NCBI RefSeq assembly: GCF_016909075.1
Contig: NZ_JAFBFC010000004.1
Span: forward strand, 372,001-436,000
Source: Priestia iocasae
GTDB lineage: Bacteria > Bacillota > Bacilli > Bacillales > Bacillaceae_H
Length of the DNA stretch: 64,000 nucleotides
Reading direction: 5' to 3'
Below the pieces are notes generated by a model. It was not told the DNA's origin. It ran no database searches and worked only from the letters and a program-made list of their open reading frames with translations. Positions 26,742-35,851 of the stretch are shown here, piece after piece (the first letter of the stretch is position 1; each line of letters begins with the position of its first letter). A program made the translations under genes and the position numbers.

Positions 26742-27221
26742 TTATTCTTTTTTTGTTTTATCATGATCATTAGCCTCTCTTTTTACTAACATCCATTGTA
26801 TGAGAAAGCCAAGGACAAGACCAGGAATAACAGAGAGCATTGGTAACCAGACTGGGCCAAAAAAAACAGGGCCAATTATTACTTTTGAAGAATACATTAG
26901 ACCTACTGTTACAATATAAGCACAACTAACAAATGGTAAATATGAATAGCGTGGCACATTTGGCTCTGCATCTTTAAATGCATCCCAAAGAGCGAAGAAA
27001 TACAGACAAGGATAAAACATCAGCCATTGATAATTTGTAATAAGTGCAGCTTGATGAGTTTCGCCTAAAAAACTAAAGCGGATTGCCTCATTAAAATTTG
27101 CTTGAACATTAATTAAGAACTCTAAGCCAATGAATACAATACCTTTTATGTATTTATGATTAAGTAGTTGTCCAAATCCCGGTAAAGCAATACTCCAAAG
27201 AACCTTCTCCGTTCGATTCAA
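26742..27221 (-). CDS. small multi-pass membrane protein
   Basis: 159 residues, TTG start at 27221 with AGGA at 7 bases. About four to five helices; the N-terminal ALPGFGQLLNHKYIKGIVFI resembles the glycine-rich motif of TM2/DUF5683-type proteins. Charged tail KREANDHDKTKKE. Function unknown. It is not coupled to the carotenoid operon, which starts 245 bases further on. Nothing in it points to a pathway. Confidence 0.7.
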   Translation of the reverse strand: MNRTEKVLWSIALPGFGQLLNHKYIKGIVFIGLEFLINVQANFNEAIRFSFLGETHQAALITNYQWLMFYPCLYFFALWDAFKDAEPNVPRYSYLPFVSCAYIVTVGLMYSSKVIIGPVFFGPVWLPMLSVIPGLVLGFLIQWMLVKREANDHDKTKKE

Positions 27222-27779
27222 TGTCCGTTCCTATCCCTTATAAATACTTGTTTGCAATGACATTGGTGATTGGTTATTTCGATTGGCTGAGGTAGGTATT
27301 CTTCATTATGTATCTTATTGAATAGATAAATGATGGCTCTTCTTTCACTCGACTCTTTAAACGCAATAAGCATAAAATCCCTCACAAACATATGTACTTG
27401 AATGAAACAAACGATTTATTTACAATGAGGCTCATCTACAAACGTATAACAAATAATCATTTGTGGTGATGTAAGGAAACAAAATGAAGCTAACTATTAG
27501 CGTAAATGTCACATTATTTTGTTACTATTTTGATTCATAAAGGGAATTTTATGCGTGTTCGTGTGTGAAAGGATTAAAAATGAACGTAAGTCATTCATTC
27601 TTTTCATTTTCAACAGACTATTCAGTTAATCCTGCTTTTTCATCCTATAAACCATCAACTGTGCGCTTTTTCTTTTCTTTTACCTCCATCATAACACTCA
27701 TTCTATATAAGCCGCATTCTCTGTATAATTTGTTCATGCATACATTTCTCTTGGTTTAAAACACCTCTGTAGTTGAAAA
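27222..27779. other. gene-poor stretch with no supported feature
   Basis: About 560 bases, AT-rich. A 59-codon plus-strand frame near 27580-27759 has an AAAGG before its ATG but is Ser/Phe-rich and without a recognisable motif, so I do not call it. The region may hold the promoter of the membrane gene at 27221. Confidence 0.4.
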
Positions 27780-27811
27780 TAAAAAAAGAGCTAGTGAAGC
27801 ATTCACTAGCT
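27780..27811 (-). terminator. terminator downstream of the TrpD-like gene
   Basis: AGCTAGTGAA (27789-27798) pairs with TTCACTAGCT (27802-27811) and is followed on the minus strand by seven T. It lies 117 bases after the TrpD-like stop. Confidence 0.85.
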
Positions 27812-27927
27812 TGCCTAATTGTAGGCCACATTGTTGTTGATTTAAGTAGCATATAAGTAATTCATGATACTATTTCAGTATAATAGGTCTTTAGTCGTAA
27901 GTCTATAGTTTTATTTGTTGAAAGGCT

Positions 27928-28968
27928 TTAATAATGATTGCTTTTCCATTCTTGTAATTTTTTATAGCCTACTTTAGATTCAAGTTGTTTTTTCGCATAG
28001 TTTATCCCTTCTTCAATTGTTTCATTGTAGCCAAACAAATAATAACGAAGTCCAGCATTAAACACGACTTGATTGTAGGCGTATTCTAATTTTTCATCTT
28101 TCTCTCCATTTAAAATAGATAGAATCATATCTGCCTGTGTTTGTACAGGTATATTCTTATTAAATTTTTCTTCTTCTACATATAAATGATACTCTTTTGG
28201 ATTAACGATGAAAGATTCCATTTCTCCATTAATGATTTTATAAACGAAGCTATTACGATGAACAGGTACGTCTTCAGACCCTTCTACTCCTTGCACAATA
28301 TAAACTTGATCAAATGATAAGGACTCGAAAATAGGAGCAATTTTATTAATTGCTGTTCGATGAAATGCTCCCATCATAATAGAAGTTGCACCAGATAGGT
28401 TTAATAATTTTTCAGCTGTATTAATCAGTGTTCGAACACCAATTTCATGACGAATATGCTTAACGACTGATAACGGTGGAGAAAATTGTTCGACTTGAGC
28501 AAACCCAATATTTGTATAGGTAAGGTCATGCTTTATTTGTTGTGCATTTTTATCGGTATGTATCAATAATTCGTTTAAGACGTCTGCAATTGTTACACCA
28601 AATTTTGGTGGTAATGCTTCGCTACAATGTAAAAAAGCAGGAATTCCTCGTTCCGCAAGTAAAACTGAAACTGGAATGGTAGCAAAAAATGAATTTCTTC
28701 CTGCATAAGGACTTGCAAAGTCAATGGTACGCTTCTTTACGTCTTCTTCTAAGTCAATTTTATTTGTTAATGCACTAAATACGTCAACAAAAGCCAATAA
28801 TTCATCAGGCATTTCCGTTTTTAACCGTTGAGCAATAAAAAAAGCGGCTACTTGTGCATCTGTTGCTTTCCCTTCCCCAATTTCTTTCGCTGCTTGCTTT
28901 GCTTGTTCATATGTTAAATCGTTTGAACCTCTTTTTCCTCTAGCAATCTCTTTTATCCATTGCTGCAT
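27928..28968 (-). CDS. anthranilate phosphoribosyltransferase-like protein lacking the PRPP motif
   Basis: 346 residues with the N-terminal helical bundle (YEQAKQAAKEIGEGKATDAQVAAF) and glycosyltransferase family 3 fold. Where TrpD has the phosphoribosyl-binding GTGGDG, this one reads FASPYAGRNS, and KPxGNR-like parts are altered. It therefore resembles the TrpD2/YbiB group, which have lost the enzyme activity and bind nucleic acid in E. coli. No trp genes are adjacent. The start ATG at 28968 lacks a strong Shine-Dalgarno (TTGAAGGG). Calling it a tryptophan enzyme would be wrong. Confidence 0.75.
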   Translation of the reverse strand: MQQWIKEIARGKRGSNDLTYEQAKQAAKEIGEGKATDAQVAAFFIAQRLKTEMPDELLAFVDVFSALTNKIDLEEDVKKRTIDFASPYAGRNSFFATIPVSVLLAERGIPAFLHCSEALPPKFGVTIADVLNELLIHTDKNAQQIKHDLTYTNIGFAQVEQFSPPLSVVKHIRHEIGVRTLINTAEKLLNLSGATSIMMGAFHRTAINKIAPIFESLSFDQVYIVQGVEGSEDVPVHRNSFVYKIINGEMESFIVNPKEYHLYVEEEKFNKNIPVQTQADMILSILNGEKDEKLEYAYNQVVFNAGLRYYLFGYNETIEEGINYAKKQLESKVGYKKLQEWKSNHY

Positions 28969-29097
28969 AGATGTTCACGCCCTTCAAGTCAATTATCGTT
29001 ATAATAGTACGAATATTCGTTATAGTCAAATTCCACTCGAATGCATCTTATACTTGCTATATGTTTACTAACGCTACTTAATAGGTACATGCTAAAA

Positions 29098-29130
29098 AAA
29101 TCCCCGTCACTTTAAACGTGACGGGGATTT
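29098..29130. terminator. strong terminator after yocH
   Basis: 13-bp perfect arms AAATCCCCGTCAC/GTGACGGGGATTT with a seven-base loop and T tracts on both strands. It terminates the yocH-like gene on the minus strand. Confidence 0.92.
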
Positions 29131-29169
29131 TTCTGAAGGACGTTGTAGACAAAGCTAAAAGCTTTTCTA

Positions 29170-29973
29170 TTATTCAATAATTTTTACATTCACTTGACGA
29201 TTGCCCCATTCTATTGCTTCTTGCTTCGATGGGATAAATACATCAATCTTGTTACCCTTAATGGCACCGCCTGTATCTGCAGCTGTTGCATAGCCATATC
29301 CATCTACATATACTTTAGACCCTAGTGGGATCACATTTGGATCAACAGCAATTACCTTTTCATTTGGGTTTGCTTTTAAATCTATTCCTGTAGCTGTTGT
29401 TCCACTACAGCCTTCACAGTTAGCTGTATAAGCTGTTGCTGTTACAGTTAGTTCATTTTTCACAACCATACCTTGATCTTCGTTTTGCACTGGCTCACTT
29501 GCTTGAGCTGGCTGTTCCGCTTCAGGCGATTTTTGCTCAGCCTTTGGAGTTGATTGCTCAATTGGTTGCTGTGCTACTGGTTGAGCTGCCTCTTGTTTTG
29601 AGGTTGCACCATTTACTTGAATGTTTAACTCATCACCAGGATAAATAGCATCTGAAGCCATGTTATTCCAGCTCATAATTTCTGGAACCGTTACCCCGTG
29701 CTGAGATGCAATTGCCCATAATGTATCACCAGGTTTAACCGTATGTGTCACTTCTTTTATAGTTGAAATAGTGATCTCCTGGTTTGGAAAGATAAGATCA
29801 TTTGAAAGTTGATTGTTTTCTTTCAATTGATCAATGCTCACATTGTGATTTTGAGCAATTTTCCATAACGTATCTCCTTTTTGAACTTGATACGTTTCAT
29901 GTGCCGACGCCCCTATAGCAAAACTGCTAGATAGTAAAGCTGTCGTTCCTAGAGTAAATATAAATTTCTTCAT
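29170..29973 (-). CDS. yocH: LysM-3D cell-wall protein (YocH-like)
   Basis: 267 residues with a signal peptide ending at ASA-HE (residue 24-25). Two LysM repeats at about 27-72 (YQVQKGDTLWKIAQ) and 76-119 (HTVKPGDTLWAIAS), a Gln/Pro/Glu-rich linker, then a 3D domain (about 178-267) with the catalytic aspartates in ADTGG and KIDVF. Fits YocH of Bacillus, a probable lytic enzyme of peptidoglycan with resuscitation-type fold. AAGGAGG lies 8 bases before the ATG. I looked for a WalR box in the 200 bases upstream and found no convincing one. Confidence 0.92.
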   Translation of the reverse strand: MKKFIFTLGTTALLSSSFAIGASAHETYQVQKGDTLWKIAQNHNVSIDQLKENNQLSNDLIFPNQEITISTIKEVTHTVKPGDTLWAIASQHGVTVPEIMSWNNMASDAIYPGDELNIQVNGATSKQEAAQPVAQQPIEQSTPKAEQKSPEAEQPAQASEPVQNEDQGMVVKNELTVTATAYTANCEGCSGTTATGIDLKANPNEKVIAVDPNVIPLGSKVYVDGYGYATAADTGGAIKGNKIDVFIPSKQEAIEWGNRQVNVKIIE

Positions 29974-30179
29974 AAAGAATACCTCCTTATTTACCCGATG
30001 ATAGAATCATAACATGTCCAGATTTCATAGCCATTACAGGAAGATTCTAGTTCGATTACAAGTTCAAACATAGATTACCATTACTTTGTAATGTTTCTGA
30101 ATTTTTTTTCGACATAAATAGGAGGCTGCTCTAGACGTTCAAAAAGAAACTATTTTGACCTATTCAATTCGTTTTAGCT

Positions 30180-30929
30180 TCATTTACGATTAAAGCCTTT
30201 CTTTTCTACAAACTCTTTCATATACATACGAGTTGGCACAGATAACATCTCTGCCATTTGGCCCGTCCAGGTGTCTTTTCGTTTTCCATTTGTACGTTCA
30301 TTATAATAGGAAGAGATTTGCTTGTTGTATTGTAGCAATTGATTTTTGTATACGTCATGATTTGATTCGTATACTTCTTCATGATACACATGCTCCATCG
30401 GCAAACGCGGCTTTTTATCCGCTTGATCAATCGGATAGCCCACTGTTAATCCAAACAATGGAACAACTCGCTTTGGTAGGTGTAACAACTCACTTACTTC
30501 TTCAAGGTTATTACGAAGTCCACCTATATAACAAACTCCAAGTCCCATTGATTCAGCGGCAATGGCTGCATTTTGTGCAGCTAACGATGCATCAATCAGG
30601 GCAACCATAAATTTTTCTGTACTTTCTAATGACGTAGTTACGTCTTTTTGCTCCATCTCTGCTACAACATCATGACGATGTAGATCTGCACAAAAGATAA
30701 ATAGATGACCATTCTGTGCAACATACGGTTGATTACCTGCCAATTCAGCTAGCTTTTCTTTTGTATTTTTCTTCTTTACTCCAATGATAGAATAAGATTG
30801 AATATAGCTTGAAGTCGAAGCTGCTTGAGCGCTTTTTACTAAGGTTTGAATTTGTTTGTCGGTTAACGGTTCATCTTTGTATTGACGAATAGAACGATGA
30901 TCTAAAATTGTTTCGATTACTGAATTCAT
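30180..30929 (-). CDS. nfrA: NADPH-dependent oxidoreductase/nitroreductase NfrA
   Basis: 249 residues from the ATG at 30929 (GGAGGAG within 8-14 bases); the same length as Bacillus NfrA1. FMN-binding nitroreductase motifs: DHRSIRQYKDEPL near 11-23, SAQAASTSSYIQSYS, and ESMGLGVCYIGGLRNN. It reduces FMN or nitro and quinone-like compounds with NADPH; in B. subtilis NfrA1 is part of the Spx disulfide-stress response. The next gene upstream is the quinone-stress hydrolase mhqD, so the pair may serve electrophile stress. Confidence 0.9.
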   Translation of the reverse strand: MNSVIETILDHRSIRQYKDEPLTDKQIQTLVKSAQAASTSSYIQSYSIIGVKKKNTKEKLAELAGNQPYVAQNGHLFIFCADLHRHDVVAEMEQKDVTTSLESTEKFMVALIDASLAAQNAAIAAESMGLGVCYIGGLRNNLEEVSELLHLPKRVVPLFGLTVGYPIDQADKKPRLPMEHVYHEEVYESNHDVYKNQLLQYNKQISSYYNERTNGKRKDTWTGQMAEMLSVPTRMYMKEFVEKKGFNRK

Positions 30930-31021
30930 CTTCTCTCTCCTCCTCACTAGTAGTAGATTAAGTCTATCAAAGTACACGTCATTTAACCAAACAGTTGCAT
31001 TTGAACATATGAATATAAAAA

Positions 31022-31058
31022 ATCCCTGTCACACAATGAACCGATGTGCAACAAGGAT
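31022..31058 (-). terminator. terminator after mhqD
   Basis: On the minus strand ATCCTTGTTGCACA pairs with TGTGTGACAGGGAT (three G-U pairs) followed by TTTTTTATA, between mhqD and nfrA. It means the two genes are likely separate units. Confidence 0.7.
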
Positions 31059-31070
31059 TTACTTTCTTTT

Positions 31071-31679
31071 TTATAATGTTTTTTCATACCATTCTTTGGC
31101 TGCTTCAATTTCACTACGTGTTAATTGATGTCCAAATGATTCCCAATGTACTTTTACAGAAGCACCTGCATCTTGTAATAGAGAGGTTAATTCACTTGTT
31201 TCTTCTGGTAAGCAGATTGGGTCATTGTCTCCTGCACCTATAAATACAGGTACATTTGCAAGTGATGGTAATGAAATTCCTCGACGCGGAACCATTGGAT
31301 GAAATAAAAGAGCTCCTTTTAAAGATTGTTCGTAATGAAACAGTAAGCTGCCTGCTATATTCGCTCCATTCGAATAGCCGATGGCTACCACATGTTGACG
31401 ATCAAATTCATATTTTTCTGCTGCTTCATTTAAGAATTCATGAAGCTCTTTTGTACGAAATTCGAGATCTTCAATATCAAATATGCCTTCTTGCAAACGA
31501 CGGAAAAAGCGTGGCATTCCGTTTTCTAATACATTTCCTCTTACAGATAACACACTTGCTTGTGAATCAATCATAGATGCTATCGGTAATAAATCTTGTT
31601 CCGTTCCACCTGTACCATGAAGCATAAGCAAAACTCGTTTTGACTCATCGGCTCCTTTTTTAAACACATGTTTCATCAT
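31071..31679 (-). CDS. mhqD: MhqD-like carboxylesterase/hydrolase
   Basis: 202 residues, alpha/beta hydrolase of the phospholipase/carboxylesterase type. HGTGG near 21-25, SVRGNVLENGMPRFFRRL near 44-61, nucleophile in GYSNGAN, acid Asp in GAGDNDPI and His in FGHQLTR. These are the features of MhqD of B. subtilis, induced by hydroquinone and catechol through MhqR. AAGGAGG lies 9 bases before the ATG. A good sigma-A promoter and an MhqR-like half operator lie upstream. Confidence 0.85.
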   Translation of the reverse strand: MMKHVFKKGADESKRVLLMLHGTGGTEQDLLPIASMIDSQASVLSVRGNVLENGMPRFFRRLQEGIFDIEDLEFRTKELHEFLNEAAEKYEFDRQHVVAIGYSNGANIAGSLLFHYEQSLKGALLFHPMVPRRGISLPSLANVPVFIGAGDNDPICLPEETSELTSLLQDAGASVKVHWESFGHQLTRSEIEAAKEWYEKTL

Positions 31680-31740
31680 TTGATGAATCCTCCTTTTGTT
31701 GCCTTTTCACCTAAAAAAGGCTTCGCTTCTTTATCTATTT

Positions 31741-31787
31741 ATTATAAAGAAGCACGAATTTATTGTAAAGCTTTTAATTCGAGATAT
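31741..31787 (-). promoter_or_regulatory. mhqD promoter with MhqR-like half-operator
   Basis: Minus-35 TTTACA (31769-31764), 17-base spacer, minus-10 TATAAT (31746-31741). Directly upstream, ATATCTCGAATT matches the left half of the MhqR box (TATCTCGAATTCGAGAT); the right half has diverged. Confidence 0.65.
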
Positions 31788-32074
31788 TTTAATTAATGGA
31801 TGTTCGTATATTCTCTAAAATCGTGAAACATAATAAGGTAAAAATAAATTTATGTTCATTTTAAAATGTGTGTCCAAATGGTGTTAAGCCATGATATTTG
31901 AATCATTTGTGCCACGTAAGTTCAACTGCTCTATTTTCTACGACGATGTTTGACTCATAATAAAAGAGGTTAAAAACAGGTAGATTTCCTTCTCTACTAA
32001 ACCTTATTAGGCAACATACAACCACCAACAACAATTCATTTTTTATGAAGAAAAGGCTATTGGAGTGACTTAAT
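31788..32074. other. intergenic stretch before the PBP gene
   Basis: About 290 bases, AT-rich, between divergent mhqD and the penicillin-binding protein gene. I see no convincing promoter for the PBP beyond a TTGACT near 31949 and no small gene. Confidence 0.4.
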
Positions 32075-33874
32075 ATGAGAAAATACATCTTACTGTTTTT
32101 AAGCATCTTACTAGTTGTTATGCTTATCGCATCGTACATATTTAATCAAATGAAACAAACCGAGAATTTATCCTATGAAGAGTTACAGTCGGTGGAAAGT
32201 ACCGTTATATATGATAAAGATGGCAATGAAGTAGATAAATTGTACAAAACTCTTCCACGCGAAAATGTTACGGTTGATGAGTTACCTGAACATGTGAAGA
32301 TGGCTTTTATTGCAACTGAGGATCGTCGTTTTTATCAACATTTTGGTATTGATATTCAAGGGATTTTACGTGCAGCAGCCAAAAACATCGTGACGATGAG
32401 TAAAGCAGAAGGTGCAAGCACGATTACCCAGCAGCTAGCAAGAAATCTTTATTTATCAAATGAAAAAACAATAAAGCGTAAAGTGGATGAAATGTTTATT
32501 TCGATAGGCCTCGAACAAAACTTTACAAAAGATCAAATTTTGGAGCTATATGTCAACCAAATTTACTTTGGTAGTGGTGTATATGGAATTGGTGCTGCTT
32601 CTAAGCTTTATTTTAATAAAGAAGTTCAGGATTTAACGATTAGCGAAGCTGCTCTCCTCGCAGGGCTGCCAAAAGCTCCGAGCACCTACTCGCCTAGTGG
32701 CAATCCTGAAGCTGCACAAAAACGACGTAACGTTGTGTTAAAACTTATGCATGATCAAGAAGTAATTAATGAGACTGAATACGAAAACGCCCGTAATGAA
32801 GCTGTACAACAACCATCTGTACCCGTTAAAACGCAAAGTGATTATCAGGCATTTATTGATTATGCGGTTCAAGAAGCAAGTCAATTATATGATGTATCAA
32901 CAGAAGATCTCTATGAAGGTGGGTACAAGATCTATACAAGGATCAATCGTAATTTACAAGATTCAATGAATGAAGCCGTAGACCGTTATTCATTTAGAGA
33001 AGATAGTAATGAAAAGATGGTCGAAGTTGGAATGGCTGCTGTTGACCCCGCTACTGGCTATATTTCAGCCCTTTACGGCGGTCGAGACTATACAAAAAAT
33101 GGTTTAAACCGTGCAAATTCTTCTTATCAGCCTGGTTCAGTCATTAAGCCTTTATCGGTCTATGGCCCTGCCTTAGAAACCGGTGATTATACCTCAACTT
33201 CCATTTTAAAGGACGAACCAATCGATATTAGTGGGTATAAGCCAAGAAATGCTGACAATCGGTATCGAGGTGAAGTCACAATGGAGGAAGCGATTGCTCG
33301 GTCCCTAAACATTCCTGCAGTCTCATTATTAAATGAAATTGGTGTAGACAGAGGATTTGATTTTATTGAAGATGCTGGTATTACCCTCTCAGAGGATGAT
33401 AAAAATTTAGCTTTAGCACTTGGTGGAATTACAGGAGGCTTCTCCCCCATTGAGCTGTCACAAAGCTATACCACTTTTGCTAATAATGGCGTCATGAATA
33501 AAGCAAGAGCGATTTCAGAGCTACACATGCGTGATGGTACCGTCATAGAACTAGAAAAGGAATCTGAAGAGCTAATGAAGAGTGAACACGCAAAAGAAAT
33601 CACACAAATGCTTCAAAGTGTTGTTGAAAAGAGATATGGCACGGGTAGAAATGCTCGATCTTCTATCAAAATTGCTGGTAAAACAGGAACAACGCAGCTA
33701 AGTCAAGAAAACCGTGAAGCTAATAAAGATGCATGGTTTGTTGGATATAACACTGACCTTGTTCTTTCCATTCATGTTGGATTTGACCAACCTGACAATA
33801 ATCATTATTTAAAAGGTGGAGGTGGTGACACTCCAGCAGAGTTATTTAGTGATATTATGAATCAAATGAGATAA
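32075..33874 (+). CDS. class A penicillin-binding protein
   Basis: 599 residues; ATG with GGAG at 9 bases. Membrane anchor 4-24, then a GT51 glycosyltransferase with the catalytic EDRRFYQHFGID at 82-93 and GASTITQQLARN at 113-124, followed by the transpeptidase: SVIK with Ser 355, SLN at 410-412 and KTGT at 536-539. All catalytic motifs are present. It is shorter than the PBP1a type and close in form to PBP2d/PBP1c (PbpG, PbpF) of Bacillus, which act in spore peptidoglycan. That spore role is an inference from size and form. Confidence 0.92.
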   Translation: MRKYILLFLSILLVVMLIASYIFNQMKQTENLSYEELQSVESTVIYDKDGNEVDKLYKTLPRENVTVDELPEHVKMAFIATEDRRFYQHFGIDIQGILRAAAKNIVTMSKAEGASTITQQLARNLYLSNEKTIKRKVDEMFISIGLEQNFTKDQILELYVNQIYFGSGVYGIGAASKLYFNKEVQDLTISEAALLAGLPKAPSTYSPSGNPEAAQKRRNVVLKLMHDQEVINETEYENARNEAVQQPSVPVKTQSDYQAFIDYAVQEASQLYDVSTEDLYEGGYKIYTRINRNLQDSMNEAVDRYSFREDSNEKMVEVGMAAVDPATGYISALYGGRDYTKNGLNRANSSYQPGSVIKPLSVYGPALETGDYTSTSILKDEPIDISGYKPRNADNRYRGEVTMEEAIARSLNIPAVSLLNEIGVDRGFDFIEDAGITLSEDDKNLALALGGITGGFSPIELSQSYTTFANNGVMNKARAISELHMRDGTVIELEKESEELMKSEHAKEITQMLQSVVEKRYGTGRNARSSIKIAGKTGTTQLSQENREANKDAWFVGYNTDLVLSIHVGFDQPDNNHYLKGGGGDTPAELFSDIMNQMR

Positions 33875-33897
33875 TGAAGCCTCAACAAATTGTGAAA

Positions 33898-33941
33898 GGA
33901 AAAGTTCCTGCCAAGTATATTTCTCAGGCAGGGACTTTTCC
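33898..33941 (+). terminator. terminator after the PBP gene
   Basis: 15-bp stem GGAAAAGTTCCTGCC/GGCAGGGACTTTTCC (33898-33912 with 33927-33941, one G-U) followed by TTTTC. Confidence 0.88.
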
Positions 33942-33961
33942 TTTTCATTGTCGATTCATCA

Positions 33962-34249
33962 TTATCCTCTCATGATAATCGCTGTAACAGTGGCAACAAT
34001 AAAGTTTGGGATACCAAACCACAGTAACTGAATAGACCAAGGTAACTTAGGAGTTCCCCTTTGCTCCTCTTTACGAACAACCAATGGAATGTTTTTGTCC
34101 ATCGGTCCAATAAAAACAAGCGCTAACAAGAACGACAAAAAACCAGTTAATCCACAGATAATGAGTAACATGCTCCAATTATTTAGAGAAATCGATAAAA
34201 TCGTAGCTACTAAGACGACACTTATCCCTGTAAAAAATGAACGTTTGAT
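33962..34249 (-). CDS. DUF5316-type small membrane protein with a probable ATC start
   Basis: 95 residues if started at the ATC at 34249. The only in-frame ATG (34171) would remove the first membrane helix and has GGAG only one base away. The ATC is preceded by AGGAGG at exactly 7 bases and an in-frame TGA lies just before that, so no ATG, GTG or TTG is available. Three hydrophobic segments and the end GIPNFIVATVTAIIM fit DUF5316 proteins, whose usual length (90-100) needs the longer form. Function is unknown. A sequencing error at the start base is the alternative. Confidence 0.7.
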   Translation of the reverse strand: MKRSFFTGISVVLVATILSISLNNWSMLLIICGLTGFLSFLLALVFIGPMDKNIPLVVRKEEQRGTPKLPWSIQLLWFGIPNFIVATVTAIIMRG

Positions 34250-34313
34250 ACTACCGCCTCCTCACCCTTTCTTTAAATGTATGAACCATGAACGTTGTTT
34301 TATCCCTGTTATC

Positions 34314-35645
34314 CTACGTTGATTGAGGTTTATGTCTTAACGAAAAAAACGAAACATTTGTAGCTCGACAAATGGTGACGTAATGAAGCAAGGTTAGTAA
34401 TACCACTCCTGTGTTCATACCAATCATAATTCCGCTCATTCCAATTTCTGTTTGAGACCCTAAAAAAAACATTAATGAAAAAGACACAATATGTGACCAT
34501 ATCGTGTGAAACAATGCATCTTTCACAAGGCCTAATCCAATTAAATAAGCTTGCAGCGGAATGGCAAAGAAATGAAAGATAAAATAGGGCCATAATGAGC
34601 GCAAATAGTAGGTAGCTTCTGTTGAGTGAAAAAACAGATTTGTAAGTGGCTCGGCAAACGCATACATCACAACGATTGATGGTACTCCGTATAATATCGT
34701 TAGATACATACTTTGTTTTAATAAATGTTGCAGCTTACCTATATCTTTCTTTGAATGAGCCTGAGAAACAGCTGGTATTAATGCGACTAATAACGAATGA
34801 GCAAAGAAGGCTGGAAAAAAACCGATGGTCATTGCTACTCCCGTCAGCATTCCAAAGTGCTGAGTCGCAACTCCTATCGTCATTCCTGAAATGACAAGTG
34901 CTTTTTTTATTAGGAAAGGCTGAAATGCATTGCAAACTGCATTAAATAATCGTAGACCAGTCGTTGGTAATGATACGCTAAGGAGTTCTTTTCTAACTTG
35001 AACAGGTGTTAATGTTGATCGGTATCCTTTTCGGATGACATTCATTTGTGTAACATATGTGAGAAAAAAATAGAGAAGAATGACAGCCTCTGTACCAATT
35101 AACGTACAAACTGCTACAAGTAATGAAGTCGTTATATGACCAAAATGAAACATTTGAAAAACCACAAATAAAATAGTTAGTTGAACGGCTTTACGAATAA
35201 AGCTTGAAATAGCAATGGTTGTCATGTTATTTTTACCCGTAAAATAGCCTCGAAGCACAGCCGAAAATGCGACGATTGGAATAAACAGTAACACAACCCA
35301 TTTCAATTGAGGGTGATAGTGCTCAAAGAATGGAAAGATGGTTATTACAATAAATGTGAGAAGAAAGAAGATAATGCTAATAAAGGTTGCAAATCGAGTC
35401 GCGTGTTTAATCATATGTGGATGTTCTTTTTGATCGTGTTCTGCAATAAATTTTGAGATGGAGATTGGTAATTCTAGATTGGCGACTGTCGCAATTAGAA
35501 AGATAACAGGAAGAACAGACATGTACATCCCCATTCCTTCTTTTCCTAATTCTCTAGCTAATACCATATTTACAAGAAATTCTATTAATTCACTTACAAA
35601 TGCAGCGCCGGCTAATATAAATGTTCCTTTTAAAAACGTATTCAT
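34314..35645 (-). CDS. SpoVB/YkvU-like flippase of the MVF (MATE/MurJ) superfamily
   Basis: 443 residues with about 12-14 helices. MNTFLKGTFILAGAAFVSEL, ARELGKEGMGMYMSVLP and LRGYFTGKNNMTT are the family marks of stage V sporulation protein B and polysaccharide flippases. Length and form match YkvU, a B. subtilis SpoVB paralogue made in sporulation. It probably moves a lipid-linked cell-wall or polysaccharide precursor across the membrane. No polysaccharide genes are adjacent. Monocistronic. Confidence 0.85.
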   Translation of the reverse strand: MNTFLKGTFILAGAAFVSELIEFLVNMVLARELGKEGMGMYMSVLPVIFLIATVANLELPISISKFIAEHDQKEHPHMIKHATRFATFISIIFFLLTFIVITIFPFFEHYHPQLKWVVLLFIPIVAFSAVLRGYFTGKNNMTTIAISSFIRKAVQLTILFVVFQMFHFGHITTSLLVAVCTLIGTEAVILLYFFLTYVTQMNVIRKGYRSTLTPVQVRKELLSVSLPTTGLRLFNAVCNAFQPFLIKKALVISGMTIGVATQHFGMLTGVAMTIGFFPAFFAHSLLVALIPAVSQAHSKKDIGKLQHLLKQSMYLTILYGVPSIVVMYAFAEPLTNLFFHSTEATYYLRSLWPYFIFHFFAIPLQAYLIGLGLVKDALFHTIWSHIVSFSLMFFLGSQTEIGMSGIMIGMNTGVVLLTLLHYVTICRATNVSFFSLRHKPQST

Positions 35646-35851
35646 GATTCTTATCTCCCTTACACCTTGTCCTCTATAAAAACTATATGTAAGAAATAAA
35701 AAGATAAGTCCAAACCCAATTACTTATTTCTCAATAATGATTTAGATAAAATACCATTTTACACTAAAAATAGATTTCTTCTTTATAAAAAAATGGTAAA
35801 ATAGAACTACTATTTTTCATTACTTTTAGAAACATGTAGAGAGGTACATAC

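Noticed and set aside
27565-27759. 64-codon plus-strand frame as a small gene
   Set aside because: Composition is Ser/Phe-rich and typical of AT-rich non-coding DNA; no motif and no neighbours that support it.
29974-30110. WalR box upstream of yocH
   Set aside because: Only half-matches to TGTWAH-N5-TGTWAH were found, none at a good distance from the start.
31903-32139. 78-codon minus-strand frame opposite the PBP start
   Set aside because: It overlaps the start of the penicillin-binding protein and has no ribosome site.
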